Translations under genes and position numbers: made by a program | DNA from: JACVCK01 sp041940385 | GTDB lineage: Bacteria > Planctomycetota > Phycisphaerae > Phycisphaerales > UBA1924 | NCBI GenBank assembly: GCA_041940385.1 | Contig: JBGTSD010000002.1 | Coordinates: 1 to 64,000 of the forward strand | Length of the DNA: 64,000 nt | Reading direction: 5' to 3' | The notes under the pieces: model-generated | Databases searched by the model: none | Told to the model about the DNA's origin: nothing | Seen by the model: the letters and a program-made list of their open reading frames with translations, nothing else | Shown here: positions 53,363 through 62,855 of the stretch, piece by piece | How the letters are laid out: the number at the start of each line of letters is the position of its first letter | Position numbering within the stretch: position 1 is the stretch's first letter

Positions 53363-54817
53363 ATGTCGATCGTCCCCCTCCCGCAGTTCGAGGCCGACCT
53401 CGAGCAGGCGGAGCGCGAGGCCTACGAACGCCTCAAGCCCCCCTCCACCATCGTCGTGCGCTTCGGCGTCATGGGCCTCATCGGTGAGTTCCCCTACGAC
53501 GGCAAGGCCAAGCCCGGCTGCGGCAGCAAGATCGTCGTGCGCACGGCGCGCGGCGTCGAGCTCGGCGAGATGCTCACCAGCACCTGCCCCAACTCCGGGT
53601 GCTCCAAGAGCGTCTCCCGACAGGAGATGCTCCAGTACATCGAGAACTCCGGCGGCAAGGACTACCCCTTCTTCACCGAAGGCCGCGTCCTGCGCATCGC
53701 CACCGTCGAGGACATGAACGCCCAGGCGCGCCTCGACGCCACCAAGACCCCGCTCGTCAAGCAGGCCCGCGCCCACGTCGCCGCGCTCGGGCTCGACATG
53801 AAGATTGTCGAGGCCGAGCCCATCCTCGGCGGCGAACGCCTCACGTTCTATTTCACGTCGGAAAACCGCGTGGACTTCCGGGAGCTCGTGCGCCTCCTCG
53901 CCGCCGACCACCACACGCGCATCGAACTCCGCCAGATCGGCGCCCGCGACGAGGCGCGGCTCACCGCCGACTACGAACGCTGCGGCCAGCACTGCTGCTG
54001 CCGACAGTTCCTCAAGGTCCTCAAGCCCGTCTCCATGCGCAGCGCCAAGACCCAGAAGGCCACGCTCGATCCCCTCAAGATCAGCGGTCGCTGCGGCCGG
54101 CTCATGTGCTGCCTCCGCTACGAGGACGAGACCTACGAGACCCTGCGCAAGCGACTCCCCAAGCGCAACGTCCGCGTCGGCACGCCCGAGGGCGACGGCT
54201 TCGTCGTGGACACACAGATCCTCACCCAGCTCGTCCTCGTCGCGCTCGAGAACGAACAGCGCAACATCGCCGTCCCCGTCGAGGACCTCACCGAGCCCGG
54301 CGTGCGCAAGCAGGTCGAGGACCCGCTGCGCGGCGCCCAGCCGGCCGCGGTCTCGAAGCGCACCGATGATCGACGCCAACGCACCGATCGTCCGACCCGC
54401 CACGAACAACAGGACCGCTACCGCAAGCAGTCTCAGGAGCGCGAAGGCGCCCCCGGAACCCCCGGAACCCCCGGAAGCCCCGCCACCCCCGGCGAAGGCG
54501 CTCCGAGCGCCGAGGGCTCGGGCGAATCGCGTTCCGGCAAGCGCCGTCGGCGTCGGCGCAAGCCCGGTGATCGTCCGCCGCAGGGTCAGCAGGATGGCGC
54601 GCGCCCGAACGATCAACAGCCGCGCGCCGATCGCAGTGATTCGGGCGGCGACTCCGACAGTGGTCCCGCGGAAGGCGAGGGCGGCCAGGAGCAGCGCAAG
54701 CGCCGGCGTCGTCGGCGCCGTCGCGGACGTGGCCGCGGCGGAGACTCCGGCCCCGGCGGTGACTCCGGGGGTTCCGGAGACTCCGGGGGCGGGGGCGGGG
54801 GTTCGTCCGGCGAGTGA
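53363..54817 (+). CDS. PSP1-domain protein (RicT-like) with a long basic, Gly-rich tail
   Basis: A 484-residue protein. The PSP1 core (about residues 25-280) has the cysteines of RicT/YaaT: CPNSGC, then CGQHCCCRQFL and CGRLMCCLRYE. In Bacillus such cysteines bind iron-sulfur clusters in a complex that promotes RNase Y action. TFYFTSENRVDFRELVRLLA fits the conserved part. The tail (~residues 330-484) is low-complexity: GTPGTPG-type repeats, poly-Arg runs and GGDSG repeats, like disordered RNA-binding tails. Followed 48 bases later by lepB. Confidence 0.88.
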   Translation: MSIVPLPQFEADLEQAEREAYERLKPPSTIVVRFGVMGLIGEFPYDGKAKPGCGSKIVVRTARGVELGEMLTSTCPNSGCSKSVSRQEMLQYIENSGGKDYPFFTEGRVLRIATVEDMNAQARLDATKTPLVKQARAHVAALGLDMKIVEAEPILGGERLTFYFTSENRVDFRELVRLLAADHHTRIELRQIGARDEARLTADYERCGQHCCCRQFLKVLKPVSMRSAKTQKATLDPLKISGRCGRLMCCLRYEDETYETLRKRLPKRNVRVGTPEGDGFVVDTQILTQLVLVALENEQRNIAVPVEDLTEPGVRKQVEDPLRGAQPAAVSKRTDDRRQRTDRPTRHEQQDRYRKQSQEREGAPGTPGTPGSPATPGEGAPSAEGSGESRSGKRRRRRRKPGDRPPQGQQDGARPNDQQPRADRSDSGGDSDSGPAEGEGGQEQRKRRRRRRRRGRGRGGDSGPGGDSGGSGDSGGGGGGSSGE

Positions 54818-54865
54818 TGTTTCACGGGCGGATCGCCGCGCATCCGCCGATATGGTTCCCGCCCC

Positions 54866-56491
54866 ATGGCAGACCCCAGCGACACGCCGATCGACGCGTC
54901 TTCCCGCGACGGCGCTCCTGCGCCGGCGAACGACACGATCAAGGCGACGCTGATGTCGCTGGTCATCGCCTTCGTGCTGACGCTCGTCGTGCGCGCGTTC
55001 GTCGTCGAGGCGTTCGTCATCCCGACCGGATCGATGGCCCCGACCCTCAACGGCCGGCACATGCGCTTCCGCAGCCCGCAGACCGGCGCCGACTGGGCGG
55101 TCAACCCGTGGCGCGGCCACCGAACCGACGGCGAGTCCTTCGTCGATGCGCTCGACCCCTCGTCGCGACTCACGCTCCAGATGCGCACGAACGACGTCGT
55201 CCCCGGCGATCGCATCCTCGTGCTGAAGTTCCTCGGCGCGATCTTCCGGCCGTCGCGATGGGACGTCGTGGTGTTCAAGAACCCCGAGCGCCCGGGCGAG
55301 AACTACATCAAGCGGCTCGTCGGCCTGCCGAACGAGCAGGTGTGGATCGCCGACGGCGACGTCTTCGTGCGCGAGCCGCGCTCGAGAGACGAGGCGCGGG
55401 CGACGTGGCGCATCGCGCGCAAACCCCAGCGCGTGCAGCGCGACCTCTGGTGGACGCTCTTTTCGTCGGAGTTCACGCCCATCGACGCCGAGCACGCCGG
55501 CGTGCCCTGGCGCGGCCCGTGGCTGCCCGACGCCGGCGGCGACTGGTCGATGCACGGCGCGGCGATGCGCATCGGCTCGGCGTCGCCGGGACTCCTGACC
55601 TGGGACAACGCGCGCTGGCCGATCGATGACTGGATCCCCTACAACGATGCGCCGGACGTGCGCACGAGGGCGCCGCGCTTCCCCGTGTCGGACTTGCGCG
55701 TGCGTGCGGCCGTCCGCCCCGACGCCCCGGGCCTCGAAGTCGCCGCGTCCATCCTCGCGCGCGGGCACGAGTTCCGCGCCGAGGTCACGGAGCAGTCGGT
55801 GCGCATCCGCGTGCGCCCGGTCGCGGGGATTGCGCGCGAGACGGAATGGACCACGCTCGCGGAGGCCGCGCCGCCGTCGCGCACGCTCGAGCCGGATCGC
55901 GCGACGAGCATCGAGTTCCGCCACGTGGACCAGAGCGCCTCGGTCTGGATCAACGGGCGGCAGATCGCGCGCGGCGAGTACCACTGGGGCCCGTGGGAGC
56001 GCCTCGCCCACGCCACGGGCTCGACGGTGGAGGCGCTCGAAGAGCGCCTCGGCGATGCGCGCGACGCGTTCCTGCTGGACGGCGGCGAGTACGTCAAGCC
56101 GGTCGTCGTGTGGCGCTTCGCCGGCGCCGCGGCGACGCTGACGCGCGTCGGCCTCGATCGCGACCTGCACTACGAACCGTCCGAGTACCTCGGCAGCGCG
56201 CTCCCCATGGGCCCGGCGCTCGCGACGCACCCGGGCAACCTGCCGCTGCTGAATGGTCGCCAGTACTTCGTGCTGGGCGACAACAGCGCCTCGTCGAAGG
56301 ACGGCCGCCTGTGGGACATGGTGGACCCCTGGGTCGCGGACGAGATCGACGGGACGATGGGCGTGCTGCCGGAGCGGCTGTTGCTCGGCAAAGCGTTCTT
56401 CGTCTACTTCCCGGCGCCGCACGAGGTGCGGATCGGCAGCACGCTGCACCGCGTGGTGCCGGACTTCGGGCGGATGCGGCTCATTCGCTGA
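54866..56491 (+). CDS. lepB: Signal peptidase I with a large insertion
   Basis: An inner-membrane serine protease that removes signal peptides from exported proteins. One N-terminal membrane helix (LMSLVIAFVLTLVVRAFVVE) leads to the catalytic Ser56 in IPTGSMAPTL. The catalytic Lys149 is in YIKRLVGLP, and the GDNSASSKDGR box lies near residue 470. At 541 residues it is much longer than usual. The extra ~270 residues, between the lysine box and the GDNS box, look like a beta-sandwich domain (LRVRAAVRPDAPGLEVAASI, TSIEFRHVDQSASVWINGRQ). The many exported proteins in this window would be its substrates. Confidence 0.93.
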   Translation: MADPSDTPIDASSRDGAPAPANDTIKATLMSLVIAFVLTLVVRAFVVEAFVIPTGSMAPTLNGRHMRFRSPQTGADWAVNPWRGHRTDGESFVDALDPSSRLTLQMRTNDVVPGDRILVLKFLGAIFRPSRWDVVVFKNPERPGENYIKRLVGLPNEQVWIADGDVFVREPRSRDEARATWRIARKPQRVQRDLWWTLFSSEFTPIDAEHAGVPWRGPWLPDAGGDWSMHGAAMRIGSASPGLLTWDNARWPIDDWIPYNDAPDVRTRAPRFPVSDLRVRAAVRPDAPGLEVAASILARGHEFRAEVTEQSVRIRVRPVAGIARETEWTTLAEAAPPSRTLEPDRATSIEFRHVDQSASVWINGRQIARGEYHWGPWERLAHATGSTVEALEERLGDARDAFLLDGGEYVKPVVVWRFAGAAATLTRVGLDRDLHYEPSEYLGSALPMGPALATHPGNLPLLNGRQYFVLGDNSASSKDGRLWDMVDPWVADEIDGTMGVLPERLLLGKAFFVYFPAPHEVRIGSTLHRVVPDFGRMRLIR

Positions 56492-56522
56492 GCAAAGAGC
56501 TCGCGCTCGGGGTTCGGATGGA

Positions 56523-58088
56523 TCAGAGGCCGTAGATCGGCTTCAGTTTGCCTTCGAGGTGCCTCAGCAGCGCCTCGTGCCCGAGGCCCTGCCCGGTGAT
56601 GTTCCTGCACAACTCCTCGGCGCGGTAACGCTGGCCGTGGCGGTGGATGTTCTCGCGCAGCCAGTCGAGCAGCGGGCGGAACTCGCCGTCCGCGAATGCG
56701 CCGTCGAGGTTCGGCATGTCCTTGTGGATCTTCTCCCAGAACTGCGCCGCGTAGCAGTTGCCGAGCGAGTACGTCGAGAAGTACCCGATCGCGCCCATCG
56801 ACCAGTGCACATCCTGCAGGCAGCCGAGCCGATCCTCCGTCACCGTCAGGCCAAGGTCCTTCTTCATGCGCTCGTTCCAGACCCCCGGAAGGTCATGGAC
56901 CTTCAGGTCGCCCGAGAGCAGCGCGCGCTCGAGGTCGAAGCGCAGCATGATGTGCAGGTTGTACGTCGCCTCGTCGCTCTCCACGCGGATGAAGTGCGGA
57001 CGCACGAGGTTCGCCGCCTCGAACGCCTGCTGCGCGGTGAAGGGCTCGAAGCCGCTGCCCATCACGCGCGTCGCCTGCGGCAGGCACCACTTCCAGAAGG
57101 GCAGCGAGCGCCCGACGAAGTTCTCCCACATGCGCGACTGGCTCTCGTGGATGCCGAGACTGATGTGCGTCGCCAGCGGCTGGCCGAAGCGCGTGTCCTT
57201 GGGCAGCCCCATCTCGTAGAGCGAGTGCCCGCTCTCGTGCAGCGTGGTGAAGAGCGCATCGAGCGCGTGGTCCTCGGCGTAGCGCGTCGTCATGCGCGTG
57301 TCGCCCGGGCCCACGTTCTCGGAGAATGGGTGCGTCGAGACGTCGAGCCGTCCCTCGCGGAAGTCGTAGCCGATCGCCTCCGCGACGAAGCGGTTGAACT
57401 CGATCTGCCGGTCGATCGGCGCGTGGACCTTGAGGATCGCGTCGCTCGGACGCTTCTTGGCGGATGCGATGGCCGCGATGAGCGGCGTCAGGCGCTCGCG
57501 CAACGGCGCGAACACGCGGTCCACGCGCCAGGAGGTCATCCCCGGCTCGTACTCATCGAGCAGCGCGTCGTACAGCGTCGTCTGTTCGCCAGGTTGCGAG
57601 GCCTTCGGCACGCCGTAGCACTCGGCCTTCCTGCGGCAGAGCGTCACGACCTTCTCGAGCCACGGCGCGAAGGCCTTGAAGTCCGAGTCCTTGCGCGCGT
57701 CCTTCCACGCCTCCATCGAGAGCGAGAACGTCCTGGCCATCTCCTCGACCAGCTCGCGCGGCAGCTTGGTGGCGCGGGTGTACTCACGCTTCGCCTCGCG
57801 CACGTTCGCCGCGGCGCCCTCGTCGCCCTGCACCGACGTGTCCGACGCGCACGCCTCGAGCAGCTCGCCGATCCGCGGCGAGGTCCACGCCTTGTGCACC
57901 ACGCCCGACATCTGTGCGAGCTGATCCGACCGCAACGCCGCGCCCGCCGGCGGCATGATCGTCTCCTGATCCCACCCCAGGAGCGCCTGCACCGAGTGCA
58001 GCACCGCCGCCTCGCGCAAGAGCGCGCACAGCTCGTCGTACGGCTTGCTGGCCTTGCGGATGGGGTCAGCGGCGGCGGCTGGCGTCAT
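56523..58088 (-). CDS. Carboxypeptidase Taq (M32 metallocarboxypeptidase)
   Basis: A 521-residue zinc carboxypeptidase of family M32. The HExxH motif is HESGH (His284, Glu285, His288) with the further ligand Glu315 in GIHESQSRMWENF. LGWDQETIMPPAGAALRSDQ near the N-terminus and the C-terminal LGNCYAAQFWEKI are typical. No signal peptide, so it is cytosolic. AGGAGA precedes the ATG. It is convergent with lepB, with 31 bases between the stops. Confidence 0.96.
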   Translation of the reverse strand: MTPAAAADPIRKASKPYDELCALLREAAVLHSVQALLGWDQETIMPPAGAALRSDQLAQMSGVVHKAWTSPRIGELLEACASDTSVQGDEGAAANVREAKREYTRATKLPRELVEEMARTFSLSMEAWKDARKDSDFKAFAPWLEKVVTLCRRKAECYGVPKASQPGEQTTLYDALLDEYEPGMTSWRVDRVFAPLRERLTPLIAAIASAKKRPSDAILKVHAPIDRQIEFNRFVAEAIGYDFREGRLDVSTHPFSENVGPGDTRMTTRYAEDHALDALFTTLHESGHSLYEMGLPKDTRFGQPLATHISLGIHESQSRMWENFVGRSLPFWKWCLPQATRVMGSGFEPFTAQQAFEAANLVRPHFIRVESDEATYNLHIMLRFDLERALLSGDLKVHDLPGVWNERMKKDLGLTVTEDRLGCLQDVHWSMGAIGYFSTYSLGNCYAAQFWEKIHKDMPNLDGAFADGEFRPLLDWLRENIHRHGQRYRAEELCRNITGQGLGHEALLRHLEGKLKPIYGL

Positions 58089-58185
58089 GCGGCGTCTCCT
58101 CGGGAATGGATCGGGTCGTGTTCGACCATCCTACTCCCGAGGAGACGCCGGGCTGCGGCCCGTGGTCACGGAGCCCTGTTTTCCG

Positions 58186-60417
58186 CTAGCAGCTCTGCCC
58201 GTACACACCGAGCAGCGCGTTCAAGTCGGAGAAGTCGACGTCGCCATCGCCGTCGATGTCGCCCGGCATCCCCGCGCCGCTCTGGCCATAGTCGCCGAGC
58301 AGAAGATTGAGATCGTTGAACCCGATCACGCCGTCGCCATCGACATCACCCGGGCAGAAGTCGCCCGCGCTCATGTCCACCGCGTAGAGACGCACCACTG
58401 AGTCGGTGATGTGCGGCGTCTCGAGCGTCGTGAAGTACGCCGTCGCGCCGTCCGGCGTGAAGATCGGGCGCGAATCCACCGACACGTCATCGCCGACGTC
58501 GTCCGTGATGATCTGCGACCACAGCAGCTCGCCGTCCGTCGTGCGACGCGCCTCGATGAATCCCGGCTGACCGAAACCGAGCGAACCGCCCGCGAGCAGC
58601 ACCGGCGCGGTCGGGCTTGGCACCGGCTCGCCGTAGAAGCGGTTCGAGGTGCGCGTCCAGAGGTCGTCCTCGTCCACGGGCGACACGGCGCTGATGCGCC
58701 CGCCGTCCCACGAGAAGTAGATCACGCCGTCGGGCCCGACGACCGGCTGCGATGCGCCGGACGCGATGCCCGGATCAAATCGCCAGATCCGCGCGCCGCC
58801 GGAATCGAACGCCTGAAGGCCCCAGCCCAGGCCGCCGACGCCGTTGAACTCGAGCATGTAGAAGTCGCCGGTGTCCTGATCGACGGCGAGCTGCGTCTGA
58901 TTGGAGTCGTTGCCCGAGCCCAGCGGCACGGTGAAGTTCTGCTGACCGTCGGAGATGCGGAAGCTGTAGTTCAGGAACGGCGCAAGGCCCGCCTCGGTGA
59001 ACAGCATCTGGTCCAGCGGGCCGCCGGGCGTTGACGGGCCGAACACCATGCGGCTCCCGGGCGCCGCGGTCTCGAAGATCGCCGGGTCCGCGGGCGTCGT
59101 CCACGCCGGCGTGCCGTCCACGTTGATCGCGAGCACGTCGTAGTCGAGGCCGTTGAACTGGGAGTTGTTCAACGCCGCGTAGAGCCGCCCGTCGGGCCCG
59201 ATCGTCGGCCCGGCCTGCCACGTCATCGCGGTGGGCACGGTGAACGTCCACTTGTGCGAACCGTCGGGATTGAACGCGACGAGCTCGACCGTCGGCCCGA
59301 GCGGGTTGGTCGCGACGTAGATGGTCCCGTCCGCGCCGACCTGCACCGGCGCCTCGTCGGCGAGGCCCTCCTGGCCGAGCAGCGCATCGACGATCCATAG
59401 CAGCGCGCCGTCCGCGGTCACCGCGTAGAGATTGGCGCCGATGTCGGCGAAGTAGAGCGTCCCGTCCGCGCCGATCGCCGGCTCGAAGCTCGCGTAGCTG
59501 TCGTCGCCCTCGAACACCCACTTGACGCGCCCGTCGGGCTCGCGCGGCACGATCGTGATCGGCGTCGGATCGCTCTCGACGCCGAGGTTGGTGATCGTCA
59601 GACTCGCCGGACCGGGCGTCAGGCCCTCGGGGACGTAGCCGATGATCTTCGTGCTCGACCACATCGTGACGATCGCCTCGAGGCCGTTCACCTCGAGCTG
59701 ACCGTCGCCGGGCGCGCCGAAATCGGCGCCGGTGACGATGATGCGGTCGCTGCCGGTCACCGTCGAGCGCGACACCTCCTCGATGCTCGGCTGCACCGCG
59801 CCCGCCTGGCCGTACATCGAGATCGCGACGTCGAAGGGGAACGGAGGATTGTTCGGCTGGTCCGGGCCCCACGCGCCGCCCGCCAGGTTGTTGCGCGCGT
59901 AGGCCGTGCTGTTGATGGCGTTGTTGCGGTTGTTCTGCGCGAAGTTCCACACACCCCCGTTCGCGAACGCGACCTGCACCGACACGAAGTGCCAGCCGCT
60001 CGCCTCGAAGGTCTGCGGCAGATCGATGTAGACCGTGTACGGGTACGTCCCGTTGTACGACATCGCGCCGGAGGACCTGCTCGCGAAGATCTCCTGCTGC
60101 AGAGCGCCGGGACCGTTCGGCGTCCACTCGTAGAAGCGCACGTACGCACCGTCCACGACCGGCGTGCCGCACTGGCTGCACCCGCGTCCCGGCACGACCA
60201 GCCGCTCGATCGTGCCGGTGGCGTTGAAGTCGTCCGCCACCTCGCGATTGACGTTCACCTGCGCACTCTGCACGAACACGCTCTGGCTCGATCCATACAC
60301 CGTCGCAGAGGGGTACGGGACCTCCCAGAGAAGGTCCTGCCCGGCGAGTGCGCCGTGCGCCAGCGACGACGCGAGCGTCAAGGTGGTGGCGAATCGGGCG
60401 AAACTCGCTGCGTGCAT
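58186..60417 (-). CDS. Exported PQQ-like beta-propeller protein with IPT/TIG domain and Cys-flanked dockerin (paralogue A)
   Basis: A 743-residue secreted protein. Signal peptide (FARFATTLTLASSLAHGALA), a beta-rich domain with ERLVVPGRGCSQCGTPVVDG, then an IPT/TIG-like domain (SDRIIVTGADFGAPGDG). A beta-propeller follows, built of strands such as GADGTLYFADIGANLYAVTA, VGADGTIYVATNPLGPTVEL and IGPDGRLYAALNN, the PQQ-enzyme-like repeat. It ends in the dockerin CPGDVDGDGVIGFNDLN and GDIDGDGDVDFSDLN with Cys last. No catalytic residues were recognised, so a binding or scaffold role is more likely. GGGAGGAG precedes the ATG. Confidence 0.82.
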   Translation of the reverse strand: MHAASFARFATTLTLASSLAHGALAGQDLLWEVPYPSATVYGSSQSVFVQSAQVNVNREVADDFNATGTIERLVVPGRGCSQCGTPVVDGAYVRFYEWTPNGPGALQQEIFASRSSGAMSYNGTYPYTVYIDLPQTFEASGWHFVSVQVAFANGGVWNFAQNNRNNAINSTAYARNNLAGGAWGPDQPNNPPFPFDVAISMYGQAGAVQPSIEEVSRSTVTGSDRIIVTGADFGAPGDGQLEVNGLEAIVTMWSSTKIIGYVPEGLTPGPASLTITNLGVESDPTPITIVPREPDGRVKWVFEGDDSYASFEPAIGADGTLYFADIGANLYAVTADGALLWIVDALLGQEGLADEAPVQVGADGTIYVATNPLGPTVELVAFNPDGSHKWTFTVPTAMTWQAGPTIGPDGRLYAALNNSQFNGLDYDVLAINVDGTPAWTTPADPAIFETAAPGSRMVFGPSTPGGPLDQMLFTEAGLAPFLNYSFRISDGQQNFTVPLGSGNDSNQTQLAVDQDTGDFYMLEFNGVGGLGWGLQAFDSGGARIWRFDPGIASGASQPVVGPDGVIYFSWDGGRISAVSPVDEDDLWTRTSNRFYGEPVPSPTAPVLLAGGSLGFGQPGFIEARRTTDGELLWSQIITDDVGDDVSVDSRPIFTPDGATAYFTTLETPHITDSVVRLYAVDMSAGDFCPGDVDGDGVIGFNDLNLLLGDYGQSGAGMPGDIDGDGDVDFSDLNALLGVYGQSC

Positions 60418-60471
60418 CGTCAATCTCCTCCCAAGGAGCATCGGTGTCGTTCTCACCGTAGGGGCCGCGTA

Positions 60472-62694
60472 TCAGCAGTTCTGCCCGTACACGCCCAGCA
60501 GCGCATTCAAGTCCGAGAAATCAACGTCGCCGTCGCCGTCGATGTCGCCGGGCAGTCCTGCGCCGCTCTGGCCATAGTCGCCGAGCAGCAGATTCAGATC
60601 GTTGAATCCAATGACGCCGTCGCCGTCCACATCGCCGGGGCAGAAGTCGCCCTCGGACGCATCGACCGCGAAGATGCGGAAGACCGAGTTCGGCGTGAGC
60701 GTCATCTCGAGCGTCGAGAAGAACGCCGTATCGTCCGCGCCGAAGGCCGGGCCGGTGTACACGGTGACGTTCGCGCCTGCGTCATCCACAAGCGTCTGCG
60801 TCCACAGCAGTTCGCCGTCCGACTTGCGCCGACCCTCGGCGAACGAGGGCTGGTTGAAGGAGAACGTGCCGACCGCCAGCACCGACGGGCCCGCCGGGTT
60901 CGGCGCCGGCTCGCGATAGATCACCTGCTGGAACTTCGTCCAGACTTCATCGGGCTCCGGCGTCACCGCCGTCAGGCGCCCGAGGTCGTACCCGAAGTAG
61001 ATGGTTCCATCCACGTCGACGACCGGGCGCGTCGCGCCGGACGCGATGTCCGGGTCGTAGCGCCACGTGCGATCACCGTCGCCGTCGAACGCCTGCAAGC
61101 CCCAGCCGAGCCCGCCGACGCCGGTGAACTCGAACATGTAGAACTCGCCCGAGCCGTCGCGCGCCGCGGCGAGCTGGCCCTGGCCGACGTCGTTGCCGCC
61201 GGCGGTGGGCGTGGCGAACGCCTGCGCGCCGTTGTCGATGTCGAATCCGAAGTTCCGGCCGTCGCCGTTGCGATCCGCGGTGAACACCATCCGGTCGGGC
61301 TGACCGCCGGGCGACGACGGAACGAAGAGCACGCTCTGACCCCGGGCCGCGTTCTCGATGACGGTCGGGTTCGCGGCCCGCGTCCATCCGGGCGTGCCGT
61401 CGGCGTTGATCTGCAGCACGTCGTAGTCAAGGCCCAGATTGACCGCCGCGTTCAGAGCGCCGTACAGCCGTCCGTCGGGGCCGATGCTCGGCCCGGCCTG
61501 CCACGTCAGCGCGTGCGGCACGGTGAAGGTCCACTTGCGCGAACCGTCCGGATGGAACGCGACCAGCTCGACCGTCGGGCCGAGCGGGTTCGTCGCGCAG
61601 TAGATCGTCCCGTCTGCGCCGACCTGCACCGGCGCCTCGTCGGCCGAGCCCTGCTGACCGAGCAGCGCATCGACGATCCACAGCAGCGCGCCGTCCGCGC
61701 TCATCGCGTACAGGTCGCCGTCGATGTCGCTGAAGTAGATATTCCCATTCGGGCCGATCGTCGGCGGGAAGGACACGTAGTCGCCGTCGCCCTCGAACAC
61801 CCAGCGCACGCGCCCGTTCGGCTCGCGCGGCACGATGGTGATCGGCAGCGGATCGCTGACCACGCCGAGATTCGTCACCGTCAGCGACGCCGGGCCCGGC
61901 GACACGCCCTCGGGCACGTAGCCGATGATCTGCGTGCTCGACCAGTGCTTGACGAGGCCCTCGACCCCATTGACGTTGAACGTGCCGTCGCCGGGCGCGC
62001 CGAAACCGTCGCCCGTGATGATGATCCGGTCGCTGCCCGTCACCGTCGAGCGGGACACGCCCGCCACCGTCGGCTGCACCGCTCCCGCCTCGCCGTACAT
62101 CGAGATGACGAAGTCCGCCGGCTGGGGCTCGCTGAAGAACGAGTCCTGACGCCAGACGCCGTCGATGCGGTTGTCGCGGAACTGGATTGGTGAGTTGATG
62201 AAGTTGAAGCGGTTGGACTGGACGAAGTTCCACGTGCCGCCCGTCGAGTCGCCGTACTTCACCTGCACCGAGATGAAGTGCCAGCCGCTGGCCTGGAAGG
62301 GCTGGGGCAACTGGATGTTCAGCGTGTACGGGTACGAGCCCGCGAACGTGAAGCCCTGGTTCGTCGGGACAAAGAACTCCTGCTCGAGCCCGCCCGGCCC
62401 CGTGCTCGTCCACTCATAGAAGCGGACAAACACACCGTCCACGACCGGCGTGCTGCAGTTGCCGCAGCCCCGGCCGGTCACGACGAGACGTTCGATCTGA
62501 CCCGTGACGTTGAAGTCGTCCGCAACCTCGCGATCGCGCGGCGACGTGCCGCCGTACTTCACGCTCTGGCTCGTGCCATAGACGGATGCGGACGGATACG
62601 GGGTGTCCCAAAGGAGGTCCTCGCCGCCGAACGCCGCGGAGGCGCCCGTCAGGGCAAGAAGACAGGAGAGCGATCGAATCGTGGGCAGGGTCAT
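60472..62694 (-). CDS. Exported PQQ-like beta-propeller protein with IPT/TIG domain and Cys-flanked dockerin (paralogue B)
   Basis: A 740-residue paralogue of the gene at 58186-60417, in the same orientation with 54 bases between. It has the same domain order: signal peptide (LSCLLALTGASAAFG), LVVTGRGCGNCSTPVVDG, IPT/TIG domain SDRIIITGDGFGAPGDG, propeller strands (IGPNGNIYFSDIDGDLYAMS, VGADGTIYCATNPLGPTVEL) and a dockerin nearly identical to that of paralogue A, ending in QNC. The shared segments VPEG-SPGPASLT and TIVPREP-GRV-WVFEGD show an ancestral tandem duplication. Confidence 0.82.
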   Translation of the reverse strand: MTLPTIRSLSCLLALTGASAAFGGEDLLWDTPYPSASVYGTSQSVKYGGTSPRDREVADDFNVTGQIERLVVTGRGCGNCSTPVVDGVFVRFYEWTSTGPGGLEQEFFVPTNQGFTFAGSYPYTLNIQLPQPFQASGWHFISVQVKYGDSTGGTWNFVQSNRFNFINSPIQFRDNRIDGVWRQDSFFSEPQPADFVISMYGEAGAVQPTVAGVSRSTVTGSDRIIITGDGFGAPGDGTFNVNGVEGLVKHWSSTQIIGYVPEGVSPGPASLTVTNLGVVSDPLPITIVPREPNGRVRWVFEGDGDYVSFPPTIGPNGNIYFSDIDGDLYAMSADGALLWIVDALLGQQGSADEAPVQVGADGTIYCATNPLGPTVELVAFHPDGSRKWTFTVPHALTWQAGPSIGPDGRLYGALNAAVNLGLDYDVLQINADGTPGWTRAANPTVIENAARGQSVLFVPSSPGGQPDRMVFTADRNGDGRNFGFDIDNGAQAFATPTAGGNDVGQGQLAAARDGSGEFYMFEFTGVGGLGWGLQAFDGDGDRTWRYDPDIASGATRPVVDVDGTIYFGYDLGRLTAVTPEPDEVWTKFQQVIYREPAPNPAGPSVLAVGTFSFNQPSFAEGRRKSDGELLWTQTLVDDAGANVTVYTGPAFGADDTAFFSTLEMTLTPNSVFRIFAVDASEGDFCPGDVDGDGVIGFNDLNLLLGDYGQSGAGLPGDIDGDGDVDFSDLNALLGVYGQNC

Positions 62695-62855
62695 GGGTCG
62701 GGTCCTCGTTCGTGGAGGTTGTCAGGTCCGAGGCGCCGCCACCTCGGGACTGAACCCGGTGCAACAACGGGGCCACGGCGCCAATCGCCCGTGGGAAGCC
62801 CTGAACGCGGTCTTCGTGCGGCGGAGATCAGCCAGTGGTCGAAGCCAGCCGCTCG

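Noticed and set aside
53090..56449. 1119-residue minus-strand frame opposite the PSP1 and lepB genes
   Set aside because: It is a shadow of two well-supported genes; high GC removes stop codons in the antisense frame.
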